A stretch of 64,000 nt of DNA from Gymnothorax reevesii (taxonomy: Eukaryota; Chordata; Actinopteri; Anguilliformes; Muraenidae), in NCBI GenBank assembly GCA_029721435.1, contig CM056582.1, positions 37,964,611 to 38,028,610 on the forward strand, written 5' to 3'. Positions 45,971 to 58,134 of the stretch are shown here, one piece after another. Under the pieces are notes generated by a model that was not told the DNA's origin, did no database searches, and saw only the letters and a list, made by a program, of their open reading frames with translations. Every line of letters begins with the position of its first letter. Within the stretch, counting starts at the first letter, position 1. A program made the position numbers and the translations under genes.

Positions 45971-48900
45971 CTGGCAAGTGACATTAAAAAGCACCAGCAC
46001 TAAACAACCATGAATGGTCTCCAACTGTCAGTCTTAATACTTGAGTCAACTAAATTATCCAATATTTGCCTGATGTATTAGTTCACATGGTCAGGTTGAG
46101 TTTTGCTTGTCCCTTGACAGTGGTTTTGTGAGTTTTGTCAAGGTTCTTTCTAAAACCGCAGCCAGATAACATGAAAAACCACGACCAGAAGACACTTATG
46201 AAGGGACTCAGATCCTCAATGTTCTGGCTCAAAGTCAGAAACCTCACCTATTAGTTTGCTTTCATACATTACTACTACTATGTTACATTCAAAAGCTCTG
46301 TTATTGAACAAGGTATGCTCAATTACCTTATCCAAAATCAGGTGCCCTGTGTATCGGACCGTAAAAAACAGCTTGCAAATGATATAAACACAAGTGTCAA
46401 ACAAGCAAGAAGGGACTAAAGTCCTTCGTCTTCAGATCCGTAGTCAGGAATTTCTCCATTAGGGGCCCTTCATATTAGGTAACATCATATGACTGAATTG
46501 CTTTATTGTCATGAAGAAAAGGTTCCAAGTTCTTTAACTGCTTTCTTTTGACGAAACAGCTACCAGTTCATATTAACAAGCACCAACTTTAAAGAAAGTT
46601 TTTATGTAGGAAATACCGCAAGATACATTAACAAGCACCCCCATGAAACACCCTTGAAGGTTCTCCAACAATCAATCCGAAGATCAGGGCCATGTTGGAA
46701 TAGTGTTTTTTGTCACGGAAAGTGGCTAACTTCTAGAAAATGAGCTGGAAGTGTATACACGGCAGCCATGAGAAGTGTATTCCAGTTTTGTAAATGTAAA
46801 GAAAAGGTGCTTCAATGCTTCCTAACGTATCACCTTTGACATAGGGTACACGAAACCATTCTTCATAAAAACAAAGGTGATAACGCCATCCAGCCATTCA
46901 GTGTGGCTGAACCATTTAAAGTGACGACCATCCATACGGGCAATCACAAAAAACAAAGGAACGTGATGGGCAAGAATGGCATGATCAAGTTGGCCAGTAA
47001 ATGCATTGGATTGTCGTAGCAGCACGGTTGTCTTCCTTAGCCGTTTTGAATTCCCCTTTACACCTCTTCCTTTACCTCATGACATTATCCAATTGTGGTT
47101 GAAGAAACGTTTATGGACATTAGAGCATATGACGTCATTTTTTGTCTATTCAAATTCTGCAGCAAAGTTATATAACTTATCCTTTATATGCCATATGATT
47201 AGGTCACACGGTCAGGCTGAATTATACTAGTCCTTTAATTGAAACCTCATGTTTTTTCAGGTTAATTTTTAAGAAACAGCTGTCTACTTTTAAAATGCAC
47301 ACGCGTTAAAGTATTGTTAAGGGTCTCTTTAATCTTCTGAACCAAGGACTGACACCTTATCCATTCGATCACACAGTCAGTTTCCATGATGTCAGCTCCA
47401 TAGAATTAAAAACAGTAAAATGGACGATGTCATGGAGTTGTGGGGATCTGAAGGGAGCTTAAAATGGCCACCCTTATTGATAAGAAAGTATTCCTATTGT
47501 GACACCTGAAAGGGAAGATCATAGAATTCCACAAAGGTTGGCCAGTATATACAAGCAGCATAGGTAGTTTCACTCAAGTCTGCCCACTCTTTGATGCAAT
47601 TGTCAGTGCCCTTTTACTACAGTGTTTGAATTCTATGGATAGCTTAAGGGAGTGTCAGCAGACTTTTATAATACTATCTTGTATTCACTATTGACACAAT
47701 AGGGACTTTAAGCAAGGGCGGATTTTGCGACGGCTACGGCACCCGGATATAGATCTGCACTCCGCTGATCGAGACTGAAGCCGTTGTGCCGGCGTTCTTT
47801 GCCGTAGCAGGCTGATCTACCATGGGGAAAGAACCAATCTCACGTGGCCACTACAACGCTTGGTTCAGGAGATTGAAAATGTTTTCTATAATTGATTGTG
47901 ACACACTAAACATTATGTGTTTCAGTGGACTTTTCACACAGACACAGGATACTGTGTAAATTTCGCTGAGTAAAACCATAGTGAACAATTTTCTGCTGCA
48001 GGCTATATTCTCCCCTCATCCCAGCATGGCATACGGTACTTAATTTCTCTACCCTATAAACATCTATATTTACTCACATGTACATTAGTCTTTCTTCTAC
48101 TGCTGTGCATGAAAAGTACACATATGATGTATATAAATGCATACTCCCATGCACTTTACCGTTCATTTACACTCTGATTAGATGTGTGCTTTAATTGTCA
48201 AACTTTACGTCTTTTTAAAATTGAATTGTTCAAAGTAAAGTTTATTAAAAAGATGCACATTTCTTTTGGTTATGCTCTGTTCCTGTACTTGGCATAATGA
48301 CAATTAATTTGAATATTGTAATCAAATATTAACTGTTTCCCATTTCCCCTAAATCTATGACATCAACTCCTTTTGCTAGTGGGAGCAGAACAAATGAGCA
48401 CTCACACTGAATTAACTACTTTGCTGACAAACCCTGATTAAAATTCACTTTTGTTTAAAGTCCCTGCTGGATTTGACAGTGACAGCACCAGCACTTGAGA
48501 CACTTTTTTCCAGGTGCCATAGGCATTGCAAAATCTGCCATTGTTGCTGGTCCAGATGAAATGCACAATTCCAACCACGAAGGGACTCGAACCCTCAGTC
48601 TTCTGATCCGAAGTCAGACGCCTTATCCATTAGGCCACGTGGTCATTGCATGTCAAGGCTGACTCCTAACAGTGAGCTGTGAGAACTGACAGCGGTTGAT
48701 CAGTGCCATGTCAAATAACCGCTGTCATGTTGAGTTAAACAGCCCTGTCATTGAAAAACTCTCATACTCAATCACTCTCCAGATCCAAACTCAGGTGTTT
48801 CGACCGTATGGTCAGGCTGAGCAATGTTAGCCCCTTGACTGATGTTTGGTGAGTTTTTTTCTCAGATTTCAGTGTTAGTAACACCAGCAAGATGATATGA

Positions 48901-49137
48901 AAAAACACCACCATCACACAACTATGCAAAGACTCAAGTCCTCAATCTTTTGATCCGGAGTCAGAAAGCTCCTCCATTAGGTGTCCTTTCATATTAGGTG
49001 ACATCATTGGGGTTGACTTATGTTATTCCCTTAAACAAAGCCTTGTGAGTGTTAGTTTCAAGTTTCTGTTGCAGAAACTGTGACCAAGTCGTGTTCACAA
49101 GTACCAGCTTAAAAGAAAGTTTTTGTCCGAGAAACAG
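45971..49137. repeat. Unit U16 (class b, 1-bp insertion)
   Basis: Carries the same extra T as U13 (about 47067-47068) and an intact tRNA-Arg(TCG) gene. Length 3,167 bp. Confidence 0.9.
48572..48644 (-). tRNA. tRNA-Arg-TCG: tRNA-Arg(TCG), canonical (U16)
   Basis: Same 73 bases as U5. Confidence 0.95.
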
Positions 49138-51054
49138 CTGGCAAGTGACATTAAAAAGCACCAGCACTAAACAACCATGAATGGTCTCCAACTGTCAGTC
49201 TTAATACTTGAGTAAACTAAATTATCCAATATTTGCCTGATGTATTAGTTCACATGGTCAGGTTGAGTTTTGCTTGTCCCTTGACAGTGGTTTTGTGAGT
49301 TTTGTCAAGGTTCTTTCTAAAACCGCAGCCAGATAACATGAAAAACCACGACCAGAAGACACTTATGAAGGGACTCAGATCCTCAATGTTCTGGCTCAAA
49401 GTCAGAAACCTCACCTATTAGTTTGCTTTCATACATTACTACTACTATGTTACATTCAAAAGCTCTGTTATTGAACAAGGTATGCTCAATTACCTTATCC
49501 AAAATCAGGTGCCCTGTGTATCGGACCGTAAAAAACAGCTTGCAAATGATATAAACACAAGTGTCCAACAAGCAAGAAGGGACTAAAGTCCTTCGTCTTC
49601 AGATCCGTAGTCAGGAATTTCTCCATTAGGGGCCCTCATGATCAAGTTGGCCAGTAAATGCATTGGATTGTCGTAGCAGCACGGTTGTCTTCCTTAGCCG
49701 TTTTGAATTCCCCTTTACACCTCTCCTTTACCTCATGACATTATCCAATTGTGGATGAAGAAACGTTTATGGACATTAGAGCATATGATGTCATTTTTTG
49801 TCTATTCAAATTCTGCAGCAAAGTTATATAACTTATCCTTTATATGCCATATGATTAGGTCACACGGTCAGGCTGAATTATACTAGTCCTTTAATTGAAA
49901 CCTCATGTTTTTTCAGGTTAATTTTTAAGAAACAGCTGTCTACTTTTAAAATGCACACGCGTTAAAGTATTGTTAAGGGTCTCTTTAATCTTCTGAACCA
50001 AGGACTGACACCTTATCCATTCGATCACACAGTCAGTTTCCATGATGTCAGCTCCATAGAATTAAAAACAGTAAAATGGACGATGTCATGGAGTTGTGGG
50101 GATCTGAAGGGAGCTTAAAATGGCCACCCTTATTGATAAGAAAGTATTCCTATTGTGACACCTGAAAGGGAAGATCATAGAATTCCACAAAGGTTGGCCA
50201 GTATATACAAGCAGCATAGGTAGTTTCACTCAAGTCTGCCCACTCTTTGATGCAATTGTCAGTGCCCTTTTACTACAGCGTTTGAATTCTATGGATAGCT
50301 TAAGGGAGTGTCAGCAGACTTTTATAATACTATCTTGTATTCACTATTGTCACAATAGGGACTTTAAGCAAGGGCGGATTTTGCGACGGCTACGGCACCC
50401 GGATATAGATCTGCACTCCGCTGATCGAGACTGAAGCCGTTGTGCCGGCGTTCTTTGCCGTAGCAGGCTGATCTACCATGGGGAAAGAACCAATCTCACG
50501 TGGCCACTACAACGCTTGGTTCAGGAGATTGAAAATGTTTTCTATAATTGATTGTGACACACTAAACATTATGTGTTTCAGTGGACTTTTCACACAGACA
50601 CAGGATACTGTGTAAATTTCGCTGAGTAAAACCATAGTGAACAATTTTCTGCTGCAGGCTATATTCTCCCCTCATCCCAGCATGGCATACGGTACTTAAT
50701 TTCTCTACCCTATAAACATCTATATTTACTCACATGTACATTAGTCTTTCTTCTACTGCTGTGCATGAAAAGTACACATATGATGTATATAAATGCATAC
50801 TCCCATGCACTTTACCGTTCATTTACACTCTGATTAGATGTGTGCTTTAATTGTCAAACTTTACGTCTTTTTAAAATTGAATTGTTCAAAGTAAAGTTTA
50901 TTAAAAAGATGCACATTTCTTTTGGTTATGCTCTGTTCCTGTACTTGGCATAATGACAATAAATTTGAATATTGTAATCAAATATTAACTGTTTCCCATT
51001 TCCCCTAAATCTATGACATCAACTCCTTTTGCTAGTGGGAGCAGAACAAATGAG

Positions 51055-51072
51055 CACTCACACCACTCACAC
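51055..51072. repeat. 9-bp tandem duplication (U17)
   Basis: Same duplication at the same offset as in U11, together with the neighbouring acttgtttcc variant, so the two unit ends share recent ancestry. Confidence 0.95.
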
Positions 51073-51236
51073 TGAATTAACTACTTTGCTGACAAACCCT
51101 GATTAAAATCCACTTTTGTTTAAAGTCTCTGCTGGATTTGACAGTGACAGCACCAGCACTTGAGACACTTGTTTCCAGGTGCCATAGGCATTGCAAAATC
51201 TGCCATTGTTGCTGGTCCAAATGAAATGCACAATTC

Positions 51237-51309
51237 CAACCACGTAGGGACTCGAACCCTCAGTCTTCTGATCCGAAGTCAGACGCCTTATCCATTAGGC
51301 CACATGGTC
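51237..51309 (-). tRNA. tRNA-Arg(TCG), one T-stem mismatch (U17)
   Basis: Same sequence as U11. Confidence 0.82.
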
Positions 51310-51802
51310 ATTGCATGACAAGGCTGACTCCTAACAGTGAGCTGTGAGAACTGACAGCGGCTGATCAGTGCCATGTCAAATAACCGCTGTCATGTTGAGT
51401 TAAACAGCCCTGTCATTGAAAAACTCTCATACTCAATCACTCTCCAGATCCAAACTCAGGTGTTTCGACCGTATGGTCAGGCTGAGCAATGTTAGCCCCT
51501 TGACTGATGTTTGGTGAGTTTTTTTCTCAGATTTCAGTGTTAGTAACACCAGCAAGATGATATGAAAAAACACCACCATCACACAACTATGCAAAGACTC
51601 AAGTCCTCAATCTTTTGATCCGGAGTCAGAAAGCTCCTCCATTAGGTGTCCTTTCATATTAGGTGACATCATTGGGGTTGACTTATGTTATTCCCTTAAA
51701 CAAAGCCTTGTGAGTGTTAGTTTCAAGTTTCTGTTGCAGAAACTGTGACCAAGTCGTGTTAACAAGTACCAGCTTAAAAGAAAGTTTTTGTCCGAGAAAC
51801 AG

Positions 51803-54800
51803 CTGGCAAGTGACATTAAAAAGCACCAGCACTAAACAACCATGAATGGTCTCCAACTGTCAGTCTTAATACTTGAGTCAACTAAATTATCCAATATTTG
51901 CCTGATGTATTAGTTCACATGGTCAGGTTGAGTTTTGCTTGTCCCTTGACAGTGGTTTTGTGAGTTTTGTCAAGGTTCTTTCTAAAACCGCAGCCAGATA
52001 ACATGAAAAACCACGACCAGAAGACACTTATGAAGGGACTCAGATCCTCAATGTTCTGGCTCAAAGTCAGAAACCTCACCTATTAGTTTGCTTTCATACA
52101 TTACTACTACTATGTTACATTCAAAAGCTCTGTTATTGAACAAGGTATGCTCAATTACCTTATCCAAAATCAGGTGCCCTGTGTATCGGACCGTAAAAAA
52201 CAGCTTGCAAATGATATAAACACAAGTGTCAAACAAGCAAGAAGGGACTAAAGTCCTTCGTCTTCAGATCCGTAGTCAGGAATTTCTCCATTAGGGGCCC
52301 TTCATATTAGGTAACATCATATGACTGAATTGCTTTATTGTCATGAAGAAAAGGTTCCAAGTTCTTTAACTGCTTTCTTTTGACGAAACAGCTACCAGTT
52401 CATATTAACAAGCACCAACTTTAAAGAAAGTTTTTATGTAGGAAATACCGCAAGATACATTAACAAGCACCCCCATGAAACACCCTTGAAGGTTCTCCAA
52501 CAATCAATCCAAAGATCAGGGCCATGTTCGAATAGTGTTTTTTGTCACGGAAAGTGGCTAACTTCTAGAAAATGAGCTGGAAGTGTATACACGGCAGCCA
52601 TGAGAAGTGTATTCCAGTTTTGTAAATGTAAAGAAAAGGTGCTTCAATGCTTCCTAACGTATCACCTTTGACATAGGGTACACGAAACCATTCTTCATAA
52701 AAACAAAGGTGATAACGCCATCCAGCCATTCAGTGTGGCTGAACCATTTAAAGTGACGACCATCCATACGGGCAATCACAAAAAACAAAGGAACGTGATG
52801 GGCAAGAATGGCATGATCAAGTTGGCCAGTAAATGCATTGGATTGTCGTAGCAGCACGGTTGTCTTCCTTAGCCGTTTTGAATTCCCCTTTACACCTCTC
52901 CTTTACCTCATGACATTATCCAATTGTGGTTGAAGAAACGTTTATGGACATTAGAGCATATGACGTCATTTTTTGTCTATTCAAATTCTGCAGCAAAGTT
53001 ATATAACTTATCCTTTATATGCCATATGATTAGGTCACACGGTCAGGCTGAATTATACTAGTCCTTTAATTGAAACCTCATGTTTTTTCAGGTTAATTTT
53101 TAAGAAACAGCTGTCTACTTTTAAAATGCACACGCGTTAAAGTATTGTTAAGGGTCTCTTTAATCTTCTGAACCAAGGACTGACACCTTATCCATTCGAT
53201 CACACAGTCAGTTTCCATGATGTCAGCTCCATAGAATTAAAAACAGTAAAATGGACGATGTCATGGAGTTGTGGGGATCTGAAGGGAGCTTAAAATGGCC
53301 ACCCTTATTGATAAGAAAGTATTCCTATTGTGACACCTGAAAGGGAAGATCATAGAATTCCACAAAGGTTGGCCAGTATATACAAGCAGCATAGGTAGTT
53401 TCACTCAAGTCTGCCCACTCTTTGATGCAATTGTCAGTGCCCTTTTACTACAGTGTTTGAATTCTATGTATAGCTTAAGGGAGTGTCAGCAGTCTTTTAT
53501 AATACTATCTCGTATTCACTATTGACACAATAGAGACTTTAAGCAAGGGCGGATTTTGCGACGGCTACGGCACCCGGATATAGATCTGCAATCCGCTGAT
53601 CGAGACTGAAGCCGTTGTGCTGGCGTTCTTTGCCGTAGCAGGCTGATCTACCATGGGGAAAGAACCAATCTCACGTGGCCACTACAACGCTTGGTTCAGG
53701 AGATTGAAAATGTTTTCTATAATTGATTGTGACACACTAAACATTATGTGTTTCAGTGGACTTTTCACACAGACACAGGATACTGTGTAAATTTCGCTGA
53801 GTAAAACCATAGTGAACAATTTTCTGCTGCAGGCTATATTCTCCCCTCATCCCAGCATGGCATACGGTACTTAATTTCTCTACCCTATAAACATCTATAT
53901 TTACTCACATGTACATTAGTCTTTCTTCTACTGCTGTGCATGAAAAGTACACATATGATGTATATAAATGCACACTCCCATGCACTTTACCATTCATTCA
54001 CACTCTGATTAGATGTGTGCTTTAATTGTCAAACTTTACGTCTTTTTAAAATTGAATTGTTCAAAGTAAAGTTTATTAAAAAGATGCACATTTCTTTTGG
54101 TTATGCTCTGTTCCTGTACTTGGCATAATGACAATAAATTTGAATATTGTAATCAAATATTAACTGTTTCCCATTTCCCCTAAATCTATGACATCTACTC
54201 CTTTTGCCAGTGGGAGCAGGACAAATGAGCACTCACACTGAATTAACTACTTTGCTGACAAACCCTGATTAAAATCCACTTTTGTTTAAAGTCTCTGCTG
54301 GATTTGACAGTGACAGCACCAGCACTTGAGACACTTTTTTCCAGGTGCCATAGGCATTGCAAAATCTGCCATTGTTGCTGGTCCAGATGAAATGCATAAT
54401 TCCAACCACGAAGGGACTTGAACCCTCAGTCTTCTGATTCGAAGTATGACGTCTTATCCATTAGGCCACGTGATCATTGCATGTCAAGATTGACTCCTAA
54501 CAGTGAGCTGTGAGAACTGACAGCGGTTGATCAGTGCCATGTCAAATAACCGCTGTCATGTTGAGTTAAACAGCCCTGTCATTGAAAAACTCTCATACTC
54601 AATCACTCTCCAGATCCAAACTCAGGTGTTTCGACCGTATGGTCAGGCTGAGCAATGTTAGCCCCTTGACTGAAGTTTGGTGAGTTTTTTTCTCAGATTT
54701 CAGTGTTAGTAACACCAGCAAGATGATATGAAAAAACACCACCATCACACAACTATGCAAAGACTCAAGTCCTCAATCTTTTGATCCGGAGTCAGAAAGC

Positions 54801-54968
54801 TCCTCCATTAGGTGTCCTTTCATATTAGGTGACATCATTGGGGTTGACTTATGTTATTCCCATAAACAAAGCCTTGTGAGTGTTAGTTTCAAGTTTCTGT
54901 TGCAGAAACTGTGACCAAGTCGTGTTAACAAGTACCAGCTTAAAAGAAAGTTTTTGTCCGAGAAACAG
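51803..54968. repeat. Unit U18 (class e, mosaic)
   Basis: The first half shares ctgcaatccgctg and ttcgaatag with U12. The second half follows U2 and U7 (ccatagtgaac, aatgcacact). It has private changes, attcccataaac (~54857) and a tRNA variant seen nowhere else. Confidence 0.85.
54403..54475 (-). pseudogene. tRNA pseudogene, anticodon TCG, broken stems (U18)
   Basis: A copy unique in the window. Anticodon TCG in loop CTTCGAA, but the anticodon stem has the TCATA fault, G24 is A, and the B box has lost its CpG (GGTTCAAGTCC). It shows that the stem damage came before the TCG-to-TCA change in this lineage, or that TCG was regained by gene conversion. Confidence 0.8.
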
Positions 54969-57900
54969 CTGGCAAGTGACATTAAAAAGCACCAGCACTA
55001 AACAACCATGAATGGTCTCCAACTGTCAGTCTTAATACTTGAGTCAACTAAATTATCCAATATTTGCCTGATGTATTAGTTCACATGGTCAGGTTGAGTT
55101 TTGCTTGTCCCTTGACAGTGGTTTTGTGAGTTTTGTCAAGGTTCTTTCTAAAACCGCAGCCAGATAACATGAAAAACCACGACCAGAAGACACTTATGAA
55201 GGGACTCAGATCCTCAATGTTCTGGCTCAAAGTCAGAAACCTCACCTATTAGTTTGCTTTCATACATTACTACTACTATGTTACATTCAAAAGCTCTGTT
55301 ATTGAACAAGGTATGCTCAATTACCTTATCCAAAATCAGGTGCCCTGTGTATCGGACCGTAAAAAACAGCTTGCAAATGATATAAACACAAGTGTCAAAC
55401 AAGCAAGAAGGGACTAAAGTCCTTCGTCTTCAGATCCGTAGTCAGGAATTTCTCCATTAGGGGCCCTTCATATTAGGTAACATCATATGACTGAATTGCT
55501 TTATTGTCATGAAGAAAAGGTTCCAAGTTCTTTAACTGCTTTCTTTTGACGAAACAGCTACCAGTTCATATTAACAAGCACCAACTTTAAAGAAAGTTTT
55601 TATGTAGGAAATACCGCAAGATACATTAACAAGCACCCCCATGAAACACCCTTGAAGGTTCTCCAACAATCAATCCGAAGATCAGGGCCATGTTCGAATA
55701 GTGTTTTTTGTCACGGAAAGTGGCTAACTTCTAGAAAATGAGCTGGAAGTGTATACACGGCAGCCATGAGAAGTGTATTCCAGTTTTGTAAATGTAAAGA
55801 AAAGGTGCTTCAATGCTTCCTAACGTATCACCTTTGACATAGGGTACACGAAACCATTCTTCATAAAAACAAAGGTGATAACGCCATCCAGCCATTCAGT
55901 GTGGCTGAACCATTTAAAGTGACGACCATCCATACGGGCAATCACAAAAAACAAAGGAACGTGATGGGCAAGAATGGCATGATCAAGTTGGCCAGTAAAT
56001 GCATTGGATTGTCGTAGCAGCACGGTTGTCTTCCTTAGCCGTTTTGAATTCCCCTTTACACCTCTCCTTTACCTCATGACATTATCCAATTGTGGATGAA
56101 GAAACGTTTATGGACATTAGAGCATATGATGTCATTTTTTGTCTATTCAAATTCTGCAGCAAAGTTATATAACTTATCCTTTATATGCCATATGATTAGG
56201 TCACACGGTCAGGTTGAATTATACTAGTCCTTTAATTGAAGCTTCATGTTTTTTCAGGTTAATTTTTAAGAAACAGCTGTCTACTTTTAAAATGCACACG
56301 CGTTAAAGTATTGTTAAGGGTCTCTTTAATCTTCTGAACCAAGGACTGACACCTTATCCATTCGATCACACAGTCAGTTTCCATGATGTCAGCTCCATAG
56401 AATTAAAAACAGTAAAATGGACGATGTCATGGAGTTGTGGGGATCTGAAGGGAGCTTAAAATGGCCACCCTTATTGATAAGAAAGTATTCCTATTGTGAC
56501 ACCTGAAAGGGAAGATCATAGAATTCCACAAAGGTTGGCCAGTATATACAAGCAGCATAGGTAGTTTCACTCAAGTCTGCCCACTCTTTGATGCAATTGT
56601 CAGTGCCCTTTTACTACAGTGTTTGAATTCTATGGATAGCTTAAGGGAGTGTCAGCAGACTTTTATAATACTATCTTGTATTCACTATTGTCACAATAGG
56701 GACTTTAAGCAAGGGCGGATTTTGCGACGGCTACGGCACCCGGATATAGATCTGCACTCCGCTGATCGAGACTGAAGCCGTTGTGCCGGCGTTCTTTGCC
56801 GTAGCAGGCTGATCTACCATGGGGAAAGAACCAATCTCACGTGGCCACTACAACGCTTGGTTCAGGAGATTGAAAATGTTTTCTATAATTGATTGTGACA
56901 CACTAAACATTATGTGTTTCAGTGGACTTTTCACACAGACACAGGATACTGTGTAAATTTCGCTGAGTAAAACCATAGTGAACAATTTTCTGCTGCAGGC
57001 TATATTCTCCCCTCATCCCAGCATGGCATACGGTACTTAATTTCTCTACCCTATAAACATCTATATTTACTCACATGTACATTAGTCTTTCTTCTACTGC
57101 TGTGCATGAAAAGTACACATATGATGTATATAAATGCATACTCCCATGCACTTTACCGTTCATTTACACTCTGATTAGATGTGTGCTTTAATTGTCAAAC
57201 TTTACGTCTTTTTAAAATTGAATTGTTCAAAGTAAAGTTTATTAAAAAGATGCACATTTCTTTTGGTTATGCTCTGTTCCTGTACTTGGCATAATGACAA
57301 TAAATTTGAATATTGTTATCAAATATTAACTGTTTCCCATTTCCCCTAAATCTATGACATCAACTCCTTTTGCTAGTGGGAGCAGAACAAATGAGCACTC
57401 ACACTGAATTAACTACTTTGCTGACAAACCCTGATTAAAATCCACTTTTGTTTAAAGTCTCTGGTGGATTTGACAGTGACAGCACCAGCACTTGAGACAC
57501 TTTTTTCCAGGTGCCATAGGCATTGCAAAATCTGCCATTGTTGCTGGTCCTGATGAAATGCACATTTCCAACCACGAAGGGACTCGAACCCTCAGTCTTC
57601 TGATCTGAAGTCAGACGCCTTATCCATTAGGCCACATAGTCATTGCATGACAAGATTGACTCCTAACAGTGAGCTGTGAGACCTGACAGCGGTTGATCAG
57701 TGCCATGTCAAATAACCGCTGTCATGTTGAGTTAAACAGCCCTGTCATTGAAAAACTCTCATACTCAATCACTCTCCAGATCCAAACTCAGGTGTTTCGA
57801 CCGTATGGTCAGGCTGAGCAATGTTAGCCCCTTGACTGATGTTTGGTGAGTTTTTTTCTCAGATTTCAGTGTTAGTAACACCAGCAAGATGATATGAAAA

Positions 57901-58134
57901 AACACCACCATCACACAACTATGCAAAGACTCAAGTCCTCAATCTTTTGATCCGGAGTCAGAAAGCTCCTCCATTAGGTGTCCTTTCATATTAGGTGACA
58001 TCATTGGGGTTGACTTATGTTATTCCCTTAAACAAAGCCTTGTGAGTGTTAGTTTCAAGTTTCTGTTGCAGAAACTGTGACCAAGTCGTGTTAACAAGTA
58101 CCAGCTTAAAAGAAAGTTTTTGTCCGAGAAACAG
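54969..58134. repeat. Unit U19 (class a)
   Basis: Has gaagcttcatg and the intact-stem TCA tRNA. The variant attgttatca in the LINE-like tail is shared only with U21. Confidence 0.9.
57569..57641 (-). tRNA. Arg-family tRNA with anticodon TCA, cloverleaf intact (U19)
   Basis: Same 73 bases as U3. Anticodon at 57606-57608. Confidence 0.8.

Larger units (their letters stand above)
42805..51802. repeat. Three-unit higher-order block 4 (d b g; 8,998 bp)
   Basis: U15-U17. Shares the U13/U16 insertion and the U14/U17 tacagcg variant with block 3. The extra 9 bp are the U17 duplication. Confidence 0.88.
49138..51802. repeat. Unit U17 (class g, deletion plus 9-bp duplication)
   Basis: Deletion junction 49636|49637 and the 9-bp duplication at 51055-51072. 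The tacagcgttt variant at ~50277 is shared with U14 (~41287), which ties the two three-unit blocks together. Confidence 0.92.
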
